Source: Terriglobales bacterium (lineage in GTDB: Bacteria; Acidobacteriota; Terriglobia; Terriglobales; Acidobacteriaceae). Taken from it: a DNA stretch of 64,000 nt. Below the pieces are notes generated by a model. That model made no database searches. It saw only the letters and a list, made by a program, of their open reading frames with translations, and had not been told where the DNA came from. A program made the position numbers and the translations under genes. The DNA is taken from the NCBI GenBank assembly GCA_035561515.1, contig DATMXP010000039.1, positions 1 through 64,000 on the forward strand, given 5' to 3'. Positions 54,116-64,000 of this stretch are shown piece after piece (position 1 is the first letter of the stretch; each line of letters starts with the position of its first letter).

Positions 54116-55097
54116 CGCGCGCGACCACGAACTCGGGCGCCCATAACAGGGCCCGCTTGCTTTCTGAGTCGGGGAAGGAACAGATTGCCTTGCTCGCCGT
54201 TTCGGCGTACTCGGTGGCCCGCGCGATAGCGTAATCCAGCGATCCGTAGCGGGTCAGGATGTCGAGAATTTCCGAATGGCTCACGCCGTTGAACTTCCGC
54301 TCATGAAGCACGGTTTTGATTTTCGACCGCTCGGCTTGAGTGCAATTCTCCATGGCGTGGATAACTGCCATCGTTGCCTTGCCTTCGCGTAGATCGCTGG
54401 CTACTGGCTTGCCCAGCACTTCTTCCGACGCGGTGAGATCGAGCACGTCGTCCACTATCTGGAACGCCATGCCGAGATTTCTCCCGTACGACCCGAGTTT
54501 CTCTTCCTGCTCCGGGGTGCCGTTGCCCACGATTGCGCCCAGTCGCATGCAAACGGAAAACAGGCAGGCCGTTTTCCGATAGATCAGATCGAGATACTCG
54601 TCCATCGAAACCGACTTGCCGAGCGTCTGCATCTGGAGCAGTTCGCCCTCCACCATCTGCTGCGTCAGTTCGATTAGGACGTCGAGAATCCGCAGATTGC
54701 GCTCTTCAAGAGCGATCTTGAAGGCCTGCATGTAGAGCCAGTCACCGGCAAGGACGCATTTCGAGTTGCCCCACTGGGTGTTGGCGGCGGCGCGTCCCCG
54801 GCGGGTCTGAGCTTCGTCAATGATGTCGTCGTGAACGAGTGTGGCGGTGTGGATGATTTCGACCACAGCTCCAAGTCGTACCGGCGTCCGTCCTGTGCGC
54901 TCGAAAAGCCGCGCTGACAGCAATAAAAGGGCAGGGCGCAGGCGCTTTCCGCCTCCAGCACGAAGGTATTCACCGATCTCCGTGATGACCTTCACGTTCG
55001 AGACCGTTCCGCGTCCGAATTCCCGCTCGATAGCGGCGAGATCGTCGCGCAGCAGATCGAAAACTTCCTTCGCGTTTCCTGTTGCCGGTGTGGCCAA
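54108..55097 (-). CDS. trans-Polyprenyl diphosphate synthase
   Basis: A 329-aa prenyltransferase that elongates isoprenoid diphosphates. First Asp-rich motif D90-D91-x2-D94 in LVHDDIIDEAQTRRG, second D216-D217-x2-D220 in FQIVDDVLDL. GGGKRLRPALLLLSARL is the classic start. The absence of bulky residues just before the first motif (IIHTATLVHDD has Ala-Thr) suggests a long product, so an octaprenyl/heptaprenyl synthase for quinones is likelier than a farnesyl synthase. TTG start at 55097. Last gene of the larC-metG-tatD-yajQ run. Confidence 0.9.
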   Translation of the reverse strand: MATPATGNAKEVFDLLRDDLAAIEREFGRGTVSNVKVITEIGEYLRAGGGKRLRPALLLLSARLFERTGRTPVRLGAVVEIIHTATLVHDDIIDEAQTRRGRAAANTQWGNSKCVLAGDWLYMQAFKIALEERNLRILDVLIELTQQMVEGELLQMQTLGKSVSMDEYLDLIYRKTACLFSVCMRLGAIVGNGTPEQEEKLGSYGRNLGMAFQIVDDVLDLTASEEVLGKPVASDLREGKATMAVIHAMENCTQAERSKIKTVLHERKFNGVSHSEILDILTRYGSLDYAIARATEYAETASKAICSFPDSESKRALLWAPEFVVAREK

Positions 55098-55111
55098 GCC
55101 CCGTTTCCCCG

Positions 55112-55606
55112 TTAACTAGAGCGATAATTTGTAAACTGCATGTCGATGCCGAAATCCTTGTTACGCAGGAGGGTGATAATTTCCTGCAGCGTGTCGCGGT
55201 CCTTGCCGCTCACGCGCACCAAATCACCCTGGATCGATGCCTGGACCTTCTTCTTTGTGTCCTTGATGGCCTTCACGATCTCGCGTGCTTTTTCGATCGG
55301 GATCCCCTGCTGCATCGTGATCTTCTGACGCACGGTGCTGCCCGCGGCAGGCTCAATCGTACCGTAATTCAACCCCTTGAGAGGAACGCCGCGCTTCACC
55401 AGTTTCCCCTGGAGCACGTCGTTAACGGCTTTCAGTTTGTATTCATCCGCGGAGGCGAGCGTGATCGAGTCCTTGTCCAGCGTGATGTCGGACTTCGAGT
55501 CCTTCAGGTCAAAGCGCGTATGGATCTCCTTCAGCGCCTGCTGGACGGCGTTGCTCACTTCCTGGTGGTCTATCTTGCTGACGATGTCGAAGGTGTTCTC
55601 CGGCAT
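55112..55606 (-). CDS. YajQ-family nucleotide-binding protein
   Basis: A 164-aa protein of the UPF0234/YajQ family. MPENTFDIVSKIDHQEVSNA is the diagnostic N-terminus, followed by two ferredoxin-like halves (LKGLNYGTIEPAAGSTVRQK, DTLQEIITLLRNKDFGID). A member in Xanthomonas binds cyclic di-GMP; whether this one does is unknown. It sits 14 nt upstream of the polyprenyl synthase and 16 nt downstream of tatD. Confidence 0.93.
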   Translation of the reverse strand: MPENTFDIVSKIDHQEVSNAVQQALKEIHTRFDLKDSKSDITLDKDSITLASADEYKLKAVNDVLQGKLVKRGVPLKGLNYGTIEPAAGSTVRQKITMQQGIPIEKAREIVKAIKDTKKKVQASIQGDLVRVSGKDRDTLQEIITLLRNKDFGIDMQFTNYRSS

Positions 55607-55622
55607 AAACTTCTAGTGTACG

Positions 55623-56465
55623 CTATCGCACGATTTCCCCGGTTGGAATTTCGAGTTTGAAGAAGCGGTAGAAATTCTCCGCGGTCTGACGCCCCAAGTC
55701 TTCTGCCGTCAAGCCCCGAATTGTCGCTATGTACTTCACTGTCTCCGCTAAGTACGCGGGCTCATTCCTTTTGCCACGCCAGGGTATGGGCGCCAGGTAA
55801 GGCGAATCGGTTTCCACCAGAATCCTCTCCAGTGGCGCCATTCGGGCGACCTCCTGGATGTTCATGGCCTTAGGATACGTAACGTTTCCGGCGAACGAAA
55901 TCATGAAACCCATGTGCAATGCCGACGTCGCATGATGTTTCTCGCCGGTGAAGCAATGCAGGATTCCACCGAGTCCACTCGTCGCCCAATGCTGACGGAG
56001 GAGTCGGAGAAGGTCGTCCCAAGCGTTCTCAGAATTGTCCGACGGTCGATTGTGGATGATGATCGGCAACCTAGCCGATTTCGCCATCTCCATCTGCTCT
56101 ACAAAGATGCGCTGCTGTACGTCTCGCGGCGAATGATCGTAGTGGTAGTCGAGCCCAATTTCCCCCCAGGCAATTACATGCGGACTTTTCGCCCATTGTT
56201 CCAGCCGCATGAGGGCAGCGGCGTCCGCCAGCCGGGCTTCGTGCGGATGTACGCCGACAGACGCATAGATTTTTGGCGTGGAAGGGAACTCGCCTGCTAC
56301 CTGTGCTTCCGCGAACTTGACGGCGCAATCGGCAGTGTCGGGCCCATCGCCATTCCCGATCGCGAGCAACGCGACGATACCGGCTTCGTGTGCACGGCGA
56401 AGCGCGTCCGCGCGGTCTTCTGCGAACCTCGGCCCTTCAAGATGGCAATGGGAATCAACGAGCAT
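55623..56465 (-). CDS. tatD: TatD-family metal-dependent hydrolase
   Basis: A 280-aa TIM-barrel hydrolase, started at the ATG at 56465 so that the metal-binding DSHCHLEG is at residues 3-10. Other family blocks: VIAWGEIGLDYHYDHSPRDV, PIIIHNRPSD, LHCFTGEKHHA and LVETDSPYLAP. TatD proteins are 3'-5' exonucleases linked to DNA repair and quality control. The weak start (no strong SD) is the only odd point. metG is 48 nt upstream on the same strand, the usual metG-tatD pairing. Confidence 0.93.
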   Translation of the reverse strand: MLVDSHCHLEGPRFAEDRADALRRAHEAGIVALLAIGNGDGPDTADCAVKFAEAQVAGEFPSTPKIYASVGVHPHEARLADAAALMRLEQWAKSPHVIAWGEIGLDYHYDHSPRDVQQRIFVEQMEMAKSARLPIIIHNRPSDNSENAWDDLLRLLRQHWATSGLGGILHCFTGEKHHATSALHMGFMISFAGNVTYPKAMNIQEVARMAPLERILVETDSPYLAPIPWRGKRNEPAYLAETVKYIATIRGLTAEDLGRQTAENFYRFFKLEIPTGEIVR

Positions 56466-56513
56466 ATGGTGGCTCGTAATTCGTGGCTCTCCGGTCACGA
56501 ACCACGGATCACG

Positions 56514-58568
56514 CTATTTCAGTTTCGCCCCGGGTGGTACTTCCTCCAGGAAACTTGCGAGGATCGGCTTGCCTTCCTCGCCCAACGATGCGGCCAGCAA
56601 CATGCCGTTCGACTCCAACCCACGCATCTTGCGGGGCTGAAGGTTGGCGACGATGATGATCTTCCGACCGACAAGCTGCTCCGGCGGATCGTACGCTTTC
56701 GCGATTCCGGCTAGAATCTGCCGCTGTTCGTAGCCGAGGTCGATTTCCAACCGCAAGAGCTTGTCTGCGCCCTTTACCTTTTCGGCGACCTTGATCTGCG
56801 CAACTCGCAGATCGACCTTCAGGAAGTCGTCGATGGTGATCTTCTCCATCGGCGCGGCATATGGACTTGTTGCTGCGGGGGCAGCTTCCGTTGGACCCGC
56901 TGCCGATTGTGCCGCCGGCTGACCGGCCTGTGCCCCGGCCCCTGCCGGTTCAGCTGCGGCTGCCTGCGCCTGTGGCGCTACGGTTTGCTTGTTCTGCTCT
57001 TCGAGGTTTTGCATTCTTTCAATCACTGATTTGTCGGCACGCGGAAACACCGGTTCCACTTTACCCAGCTTGGTGCCGACCTCCAGTTGTCCCCATTTCA
57101 ATTGATCGAGCCGGACCTTGGTGATATCTCCCAGTCCAAGCTGCGTAAAGATCTTTGCCGTCGATTCCGGAATCACCGGATGCGAAAGTGTCGTCACGAT
57201 TCGGAGTGCTTCTGCCGACGTGTACAAGATCGTTGCCAGGCGTGAGCGGCTTGCGTCGTCGGTTTTATCGCCAAGCGTCCAGGGCTCGTTGTCCTTGATG
57301 TACTTGTCGACAGCGCCGATCAGCCCCCAAATGGTCTCCAGCGCCTTCGAGAACTGGTACTCGTCGAAAAGTCGGTTCGTCTCTTCGATCGTCCTAGTTG
57401 CCAGTTCCGCCATTGCCTTGTCGGCTTCGGTGCGTGTTGCTGTCGCCGATGGATACGGGATTTCGCTCTTGAAGTAGCGGTCGATCATGGTGAGCGTGCG
57501 GCTGGCCGCATTCCCGAGGCCGTTGGCGAGATCGGCATTAAACCGCTGCACCAGCGCATCGAACGAGAACGATCCATCCTGACCGAATACCACTTCGCGC
57601 AGCAGGAAGTAGCGCATGGCGTCGGCGCCAAGAACGTCCAGGATTGTGTCCGGGCGCACAATATTTCCGCGCGACTTGGACATCTTGCTTTGCTCAAATA
57701 ACAGCCATCCGTGCGCGATAATCCGCTTCGGAAGAGAAATTCCGGCAGCCATCAGGAACGCTGGCCAGTACACGCAATGGAAACGAACGATTTCCTTCCC
57801 GATGAAGTGCACGTCCGCGGGCCAATACTTCTTGAATTTCGAATCATCATCCGACCCGAAGCCAAGGGCCGTGATGTAGTTCGAGAGCGCGTCAAGCCAA
57901 ACGTAAATCACGTGCTCCGGATCGTCCGGAACTGGGATGCCCCACTTGAAGCTGCTACGCGATACCGAAAGATCGCGCAGTCCGCTGCGGACGAACGAAA
58001 TCACCTCATTGCGGCGCGTTTCCGGCTGAATGAAGTTCGGATTCTCCGTGTACAGCTTCAGCAATTTGTCTTCGAAGGCCGACAGTTTGAAGAAGTAATT
58101 TTCTTCCGTGACGGTTTCGGTGGGGCGACCACACTCGGGGCACGGAGCGCCTGGCCCGGCGGCGTCCACGAACAACTCGTCGAACACGCAATACTGGCCG
58201 GTGTACTTGCCCTTGTAGATGAACCCTTTGTCGCGCAGCACTCGGAACAGGTGCTGCACACCTTTCTTGTGACGCTCGTCGGTGGTGCGGATGAAATCGT
58301 TGTAGGTGATCCCCATCCGATCCCACGTCGCCTTGAAGTGCATGGCCACATCGTCGGCTAATGCTTTCGGGGTGATGCCTGCCGTCTGCGCTGCACGTTC
58401 AATCTTGATGCCGTGCTCGTCGGTTCCAGTGAGGAAGTAGGTGTCCGCGCCGAGCATGCGCTGGCGCCGCGCAACCGAGTCGCAGACGATGGTGGTGTAT
58501 GCGTGTCCAATATGCGGACGCGCATTCACGTAATAAATCGGTGTAGTGAGATAGAACTTTCTATCCAT
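56514..58568 (-). CDS. metG: Methionyl-tRNA synthetase with C-terminal tRNA-binding domain
   Basis: A 684-aa class I synthetase. HIGH motif H19-I-G-H22 in YYVNARPHIGHAYT, KMSKS in LFEQSKMSKSRGNIV. The cysteines of CPECGRPTE show a zinc-knuckle region. The C-terminal part (about 580-684, TIDDFLKVDLRVAQIKVAEK) is an EMAP/Trbp111-like tRNA-binding domain. Between the anticodon domain and this module lies an Ala/Gln/Pro-rich low-complexity linker of about 50 residues. Its ATG overlaps the larC stop by 8 nt. Confidence 0.96.
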   Translation of the reverse strand: MDRKFYLTTPIYYVNARPHIGHAYTTIVCDSVARRQRMLGADTYFLTGTDEHGIKIERAAQTAGITPKALADDVAMHFKATWDRMGITYNDFIRTTDERHKKGVQHLFRVLRDKGFIYKGKYTGQYCVFDELFVDAAGPGAPCPECGRPTETVTEENYFFKLSAFEDKLLKLYTENPNFIQPETRRNEVISFVRSGLRDLSVSRSSFKWGIPVPDDPEHVIYVWLDALSNYITALGFGSDDDSKFKKYWPADVHFIGKEIVRFHCVYWPAFLMAAGISLPKRIIAHGWLLFEQSKMSKSRGNIVRPDTILDVLGADAMRYFLLREVVFGQDGSFSFDALVQRFNADLANGLGNAASRTLTMIDRYFKSEIPYPSATATRTEADKAMAELATRTIEETNRLFDEYQFSKALETIWGLIGAVDKYIKDNEPWTLGDKTDDASRSRLATILYTSAEALRIVTTLSHPVIPESTAKIFTQLGLGDITKVRLDQLKWGQLEVGTKLGKVEPVFPRADKSVIERMQNLEEQNKQTVAPQAQAAAAEPAGAGAQAGQPAAQSAAGPTEAAPAATSPYAAPMEKITIDDFLKVDLRVAQIKVAEKVKGADKLLRLEIDLGYEQRQILAGIAKAYDPPEQLVGRKIIIVANLQPRKMRGLESNGMLLAASLGEEGKPILASFLEEVPPGAKLK

Positions 58569-59853
58569 TCTGCTGATCCAGATAAACCTTGATTGCTTCC
58601 TGCATTACCGCCTTCAGCGGCACGCCCTTTTCGGAAGCGATGCGCCGGCAGTCTTCATATTCCGGCGCGTAATTCGTCACCGTGCCATTCAGGTTCGCGA
58701 CCTTCATTCGAACTTCGCCCCATTGCGTCTTCACCGACATGGCACGGCGCGTAAGTATCTCGCGGCGCTCCTCACGCATTCGAATGCCGAGCGTCGTCGT
58801 TTCGGCGAAGATGATCTTCGTCAACTTCTGCGTGTCTTCTGTACGTGCGAGGACAGTGAGCAGCATTCCGGGGCGCCCTTTTTTCATCTGCACCGGGGTG
58901 CCGAAGACGTCGAGGGCACCGGAATCGAAGAGGCGGTCCATGACATAGCCGAAGACCTGCGGATTCAGGTCGTCGAGGTTGGCCTCGAGCACCGAAATCG
59001 TCTCAGGCGTAGCCGCATGAGAGTCGACGCCGGATTCGCCTACGGTAATCCGCAACACGTTTGGTTGTCCCGGCATATCACGCGAACCCGCGCCGTAGCC
59101 GGACTTTTCGATTTTGTACGCTGCTGTACCGAAGCGCGAAGCGAGCGTCTTCACGATGGCTGCTCCCGTCGGTGTGGTCAGTTCCTTTTCGATCCCCGAC
59201 GAATACACGGGCACGCCCTTCAGCATTTCAACTACGGCCGGCACGGGAACAGGGAGCCTTCCGTGTGCGCACTGAACGGTGCCCGAACCGACGTTGATCG
59301 GCGAACAAATCCATGCGTCCACGCCAAGGGCTTCGCTTCCAACAGCCGCACAAACGATATCGACGATTGCATCGACCGCGCCCACCTCATGGAAATGGAT
59401 CTTCTCGATCGTGGTGTTGTGAATCTTGGCTTCCGCCTCGCCCAGTGCCTGAAAAATTGCCAGTGCCTGTTGTTTTGCGCTGTCGTTGATGGTCGCGGAC
59501 GAAATGATCTTCCTGATGTCGTTCAGGCTGCGCCCATGCGAATGTTCGTGATGATGAGCATCGTCAAGGGAATGGCTGTGCTTGTGAGCGTGATCATGTC
59601 CGTGCGCATGCTCGTGCGAGTGATGATGTTGATGATCTTCCGCTGGGCCTTCTTTCTCGTCACCGACCCAGACATCCACCTTGATGGCGGCGATGCCGCT
59701 TCGCATCACCTTTTTCACTTCCAGTCGGGCACCCAGGTTCAGCGCGCGCACCGCTTCTTCCAGCGTCTCGGGAGACACTCCGGCGTCCACCAGCGCGCCA
59801 AGAAACATGTCGCCGCTGATTCCGGAAAAGCACTCCAGGTAAGCGATTCGCAT
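58561..59853 (-). CDS. larC: Nickel insertase LarC (pyridinium-3,5-bisthiocarboxylate mononucleotide nickel chelatase)
   Basis: A 430-aa protein that inserts nickel into the pincer nucleotide cofactor. N-terminal YLECFSGISGDMFLGALVDA and KIHFHEVGAVDAIVDIVCA are LarC hallmarks. About residues 72-106 are a His-rich metal-binding stretch (DHQHHHSHEHAHGHDHAHKH onward). The C-terminal half (FGYVMDRLFDSGALDVF, VLARTEDTQKLTKIIFAETT) corresponds to LarC2. Both halves are in one frame, unlike Lactobacillus plantarum, where a ribosomal frameshift joins them. It overlaps metG by 8 nt. larB is about 21 kb away; larE and larA are not seen. Confidence 0.93.
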   Translation of the reverse strand: MRIAYLECFSGISGDMFLGALVDAGVSPETLEEAVRALNLGARLEVKKVMRSGIAAIKVDVWVGDEKEGPAEDHQHHHSHEHAHGHDHAHKHSHSLDDAHHHEHSHGRSLNDIRKIISSATINDSAKQQALAIFQALGEAEAKIHNTTIEKIHFHEVGAVDAIVDIVCAAVGSEALGVDAWICSPINVGSGTVQCAHGRLPVPVPAVVEMLKGVPVYSSGIEKELTTPTGAAIVKTLASRFGTAAYKIEKSGYGAGSRDMPGQPNVLRITVGESGVDSHAATPETISVLEANLDDLNPQVFGYVMDRLFDSGALDVFGTPVQMKKGRPGMLLTVLARTEDTQKLTKIIFAETTTLGIRMREERREILTRRAMSVKTQWGEVRMKVANLNGTVTNYAPEYEDCRRIASEKGVPLKAVMQEAIKVYLDQQNG

Positions 59854-59955
59854 AAGAATGGACCGTGAAACAAACGTGCCCGGCTGCGCACGTTCAAACT
59901 TCTCATCATAGGTTTCGCGCGGTGCTCCGTCAAACGTCGAAGTAAGTTTCCGCCT

Positions 59956-59964
59956 GATATAATC
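59956..59964 (+). promoter_or_regulatory. Extended -10 promoter of argS
   Basis: TGATATAAT is a perfect -10 (TATAAT, 59959-59964) with the extended TG. Start near 59971, about 30 nt before the argS TTG. A -35 is not convincing, which an extended -10 can tolerate. It lies in the divergent gap with larC. Confidence 0.6.
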
Positions 59965-60001
59965 GCTGTTTCTTCAGCAGCTTACGGGGACTTCATACAC
60001 C

Positions 60002-61954
<1,953 letters not shown>

Positions 61955-61996
61955 CAACACTCTTCGGTGCGAGTAACGGCGCGCTTGCTCACCGCA

Positions 61997-62015
61997 GACG
62001 ATTCCGTGAATCGTC
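61997..62015. repeat. Short perfect hairpin upstream of the AhpD-like gene
   Basis: GACGATTC/GAATCGTC with a CGT loop, an 8-bp perfect inverted repeat in the 98-nt gap after argS. No T-run follows, so it is more like an extragenic palindrome or operator than a terminator. Confidence 0.6.
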
Positions 62016-62052
62016 CTACCCATAGCCCGAATCCGATGATTTGGAGGACGAA

Positions 62053-62523
62053 ATGCCCGCTCGCATCGAAAATTACGCCAAGCTTTCCGCGGCTCAGTCT
62101 CGCGCCCTATTTCAACTCCAGACCGAAGTAAATAAGTCCGGCATCGATCCAACCATTCTTGAGCTGATCAAAATCCGTGCTTCGCAGATCAACGGCTGTG
62201 CGTACTGCATTGACATGCACACAATCGACGCGCGTGCGCACGGCGAAACCGAACAGCGAATTTATGCCCTCAATGCATGGGAAGAAGGGCCGTTCTTCAG
62301 CGAACGTGAGCGCGCGGCGCTGGCACTCACTGAAGCGATGACGCGCATTTCCGATACTCACGTCCCTGACTCCGTCTACGACCATGTTCGAGAGCACTTC
62401 AGCGAACAAGAGGTCGTGAACCTTGCCTGGGCGATCATCGCGATCAACTCGTGGAACCGCCTTGCCATCACCTTCCGCGCGCAGCCTGGTAATTACAAAC
62501 CTCAAGCCGCCAAAGCCAGCTAG
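62053..62523 (+). CDS. AhpD-like carboxymuconolactone decarboxylase-family protein
   Basis: A 156-aa helical protein of the AhpD/CMD family. The redox motif is C49-x2-C52 in QINGCAYCIDMHTIDAR, followed by the family histidine. FFSERERAALALTEAMTRIS is a second typical block. Such proteins reduce peroxides or act as disulfide oxidoreductases. GGAGG lies 5 nt before the ATG at 62053, which decides the start over the TTG at 62041. No peroxiredoxin partner is nearby. Confidence 0.88.
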   Translation: MPARIENYAKLSAAQSRALFQLQTEVNKSGIDPTILELIKIRASQINGCAYCIDMHTIDARAHGETEQRIYALNAWEEGPFFSERERAALALTEAMTRISDTHVPDSVYDHVREHFSEQEVVNLAWAIIAINSWNRLAITFRAQPGNYKPQAAKAS

Positions 62524-62559
62524 TGACAACCTGGTAGTCACATCAACAGCGATTGCCGT

Positions 62560-62590
62560 CCCATCCTTCTCGTCTGCCAGGAAGGATGGG
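62560..62590. terminator. Hairpin after the AhpD-like gene
   Basis: A perfect 10-bp inverted repeat CCCATCCTTC/GAAGGATGGG with an 11-nt loop in the 194-nt gap (62524-62717). No U-tract follows. It resembles the GGAAGGATGGGG string near 2190, so it may be part of a dispersed palindrome. Confidence 0.45.
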
Positions 62591-62717
62591 ATTACACTTC
62601 ATTACGGGGATGGCGGTTCAGAAACATTTCAGGAACATCTCAGTGCCTGCCAAGTACGCGGTTGCGTGCTTTGCGAGTTAATGAGGATGCCACTAACGCC
62701 CCTTTTTTGAGGAAGGC

Positions 62718-64000
62718 ATGCGCAAGGATTTCAACCTGGTACTGCAGCAGACACTCCATGAAGCACTCCAATACTTACAGGAACTGGACACGCTTCCCGT
62801 GGGCGCCACTTCGTCGCTCGACGATTTACGCCAGCGCCTCTGCAAAGAACTGAGCTCCCATGGAACAGAACCAGTCGACGTCATTCGCGATCTTGCCCGC
62901 GACGTCGCGGGAGGACTGAATAACTCCGCCAATGCGCGCTTCTACGCCTGGGTAATCGGCGGATCGCTTCCTTCGGCGCTTGCCGCAGATTGGCTTACGT
63001 CCACATGGGACCAGAATGCAGGCATGTACGCCGTCAGTCCCGCCGCGGCGATTGTCGAAGAAGCAGTGGGCGTGTGGCTGAAGGATCTTTTCGGCCTCCC
63101 GCAGAGTGCTTCGTTCGCGCTGGTCACCGGCTGTCAGATGGCCCATACCACCTGTCTTGCTGCGGCGCGATCATCATTGCTGAAGCAGCACGGTTGGGAC
63201 GTCGAGCGTAAGGGTCTTGCCGGATCCCCGGCGATCCGCGTTTTTTGTGGGGAGCGGCACGCCACCATTGACCGCTCCCTTCGGCTACTCGGTCTCGGCG
63301 ATGCATCGATTACATCGCTCGCCACCAGCAACTCCGGCCAACTTGAACCGGCAGCTCTGGAACAGGCGCTGAAGGAATCTAAGGGTTCGCCGGCCATCGT
63401 CCTCCTTCAGGCAGGGGACGTAAATACCGGCAGCTTCGACGACTTCGAAGCCCTGATCCCGATTGCCCGCCGCTACCAGGCATGGACCCACGTTGACGGC
63501 GCTTTTGGTATGTATGCCGCGGCCAGCCCTCGATTGCAGCATCTTGTCCGCGGTATCTCCAACGCCGATTCCTGGGCCACCGACGGACATAAGTGGCTCA
63601 ACGTCCCCTACGATTGTGGCTATGCCTTCGTGGCGCACCCTGAGCCACACCGGGCTTCTATGACATATCAGGCGCACTATCTGTCTCATCAGGACGAGGC
63701 CCGCGATCCGCTCGACTTCAATCTCGACTTCTCCCGTCGTGCTCGCGGATTCGCCAGCTATGCCGCACTCCGCGAACTCGGGCGCAATGGTGTCCGTGAA
63801 CTCGTCGAGCGCACCTGCGATTGCGCCGCTGCGATCGTCGACGGCCTGTCGCAAATGGAAAACGTGGAGGTCCTTTCGCGTCCCATCATCAACCAGGGAG
63901 TCGTTGCGTTCCTCGATCCCTCGGGCCAGCCGTCCGACGCTTGGAACGACCGCACGATTGCCGAGATCGACCGCGAAGGAACATCGTTCTTTTCTGGGAC
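62718..64000 (+). CDS. PLP-dependent group II decarboxylase-like protein (partial, runs off the window)
   Basis: At least 427 aa, open at the 3' end of the window. It starts at ATG 62718 with GAGGAAGG upstream. The PLP-binding lysine is K292 in ATDGHKWLNVPYDCGYAF. The Asp that contacts the pyridine nitrogen is in WTHVDGAFGMYA. The N-terminal AWVIGGSLPSALAADWLTST and FALVTGCQMAHTTCLAAAR match the group II (glutamate/aromatic amino-acid) decarboxylase fold. In this subfamily DGA replaces the commoner DAA. Substrate unknown; aspartate, glutamate or an aromatic amino acid are options. Confidence 0.88.
   Translation, partial: MRKDFNLVLQQTLHEALQYLQELDTLPVGATSSLDDLRQRLCKELSSHGTEPVDVIRDLARDVAGGLNNSANARFYAWVIGGSLPSALAADWLTSTWDQNAGMYAVSPAAAIVEEAVGVWLKDLFGLPQSASFALVTGCQMAHTTCLAAARSSLLKQHGWDVERKGLAGSPAIRVFCGERHATIDRSLRLLGLGDASITSLATSNSGQLEPAALEQALKESKGSPAIVLLQAGDVNTGSFDDFEALIPIARRYQAWTHVDGAFGMYAAASPRLQHLVRGISNADSWATDGHKWLNVPYDCGYAFVAHPEPHRASMTYQAHYLSHQDEARDPLDFNLDFSRRARGFASYAALRELGRNGVRELVERTCDCAAAIVDGLSQMENVEVLSRPIINQGVVAFLDPSGQPSDAWNDRTIAEIDREGTSFFSG

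Overview
The window reads as chromosome of an acidobacterium, probably class Terriglobia and close to the Koribacter group. I infer this from three things seen together: a very large Oar-type TonB-dependent receptor with a carboxypeptidase-regulatory-like N-terminus, a winged-helix/transmembrane/beta-propeller regulator, and a DUF5916 outer-membrane protein, all next to a diderm-type division cluster. There is no rRNA, no recognisable tRNA, no CRISPR array and no insertion sequence. Coding density is high, and GC-rich third positions create many long shadow frames, including a 926-codon one antisense to secA.

Layout. 1-2468 is a sparse, repeat-rich stretch with two or three small unknown genes. 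2469-12872 is an envelope/carbohydrate block: TonB receptor, GHL10-type glycosidase-like protein, winged-helix propeller regulator, retropepsin-like protease and DUF5916 protein. 13151-31404 is a complete co-directional dcw cluster: mraZ, rsmH, a 56-aa unknown, ftsL, ftsI (with PASTA), murE, murF, mraY, murD, ftsW, murG, murC, an 85-aa two-helix membrane protein, ftsQ, ftsA, ftsZ. murB and ddl are absent from it. It starts at a strong promoter followed by three GTGG repeats at exact 10-bp spacing, a very likely MraZ operator, and ends at a hairpin shared with the convergent pyrE. A consensus DnaA box lies ahead of ftsQAZ.

31386-47369 is mixed housekeeping: pyrE, a CPBP protease, a Nudix hydrolase, ubiX, a ChaN-like protein with larB, purB, a MarR regulator with a palindromic operator beside a ClC channel, an ABC exporter with a ketoacyl-ACP synthase, and hemW. 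Between the Nudix gene and ubiX, on the minus strand, lies what looks like a stand-alone structured RNA gene of about 260 nt, with its own promoter and terminator. It is the least explained element of the window. 47551-64000 holds secA, an RsbRD-like protein, a CYTH protein, RidA, a DUF885 putative peptidase, a minus-strand operon larC-metG-tatD-yajQ-polyprenyl synthase, then argS, an AhpD-like protein and a PLP decarboxylase cut by the window end.

How the parts fit. The dcw cluster supplies lipid-I/II synthesis (MurE, MurF, MurD, MurC, MraY, MurG), the septal synthase pair (FtsW, FtsI), the FtsQ/FtsL scaffold and the FtsA/FtsZ ring. The polyprenyl synthase may supply the lipid carrier or a quinone tail. 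LarB and LarC are two of the three enzymes for the nickel-pincer cofactor, but LarE and any LarA are not in the window. No clear new multi-gene defence or mobile system is visible. The best leads are the orphan structured RNA, the small proteins embedded in the dcw cluster, and the cis-regulatory signals around it.
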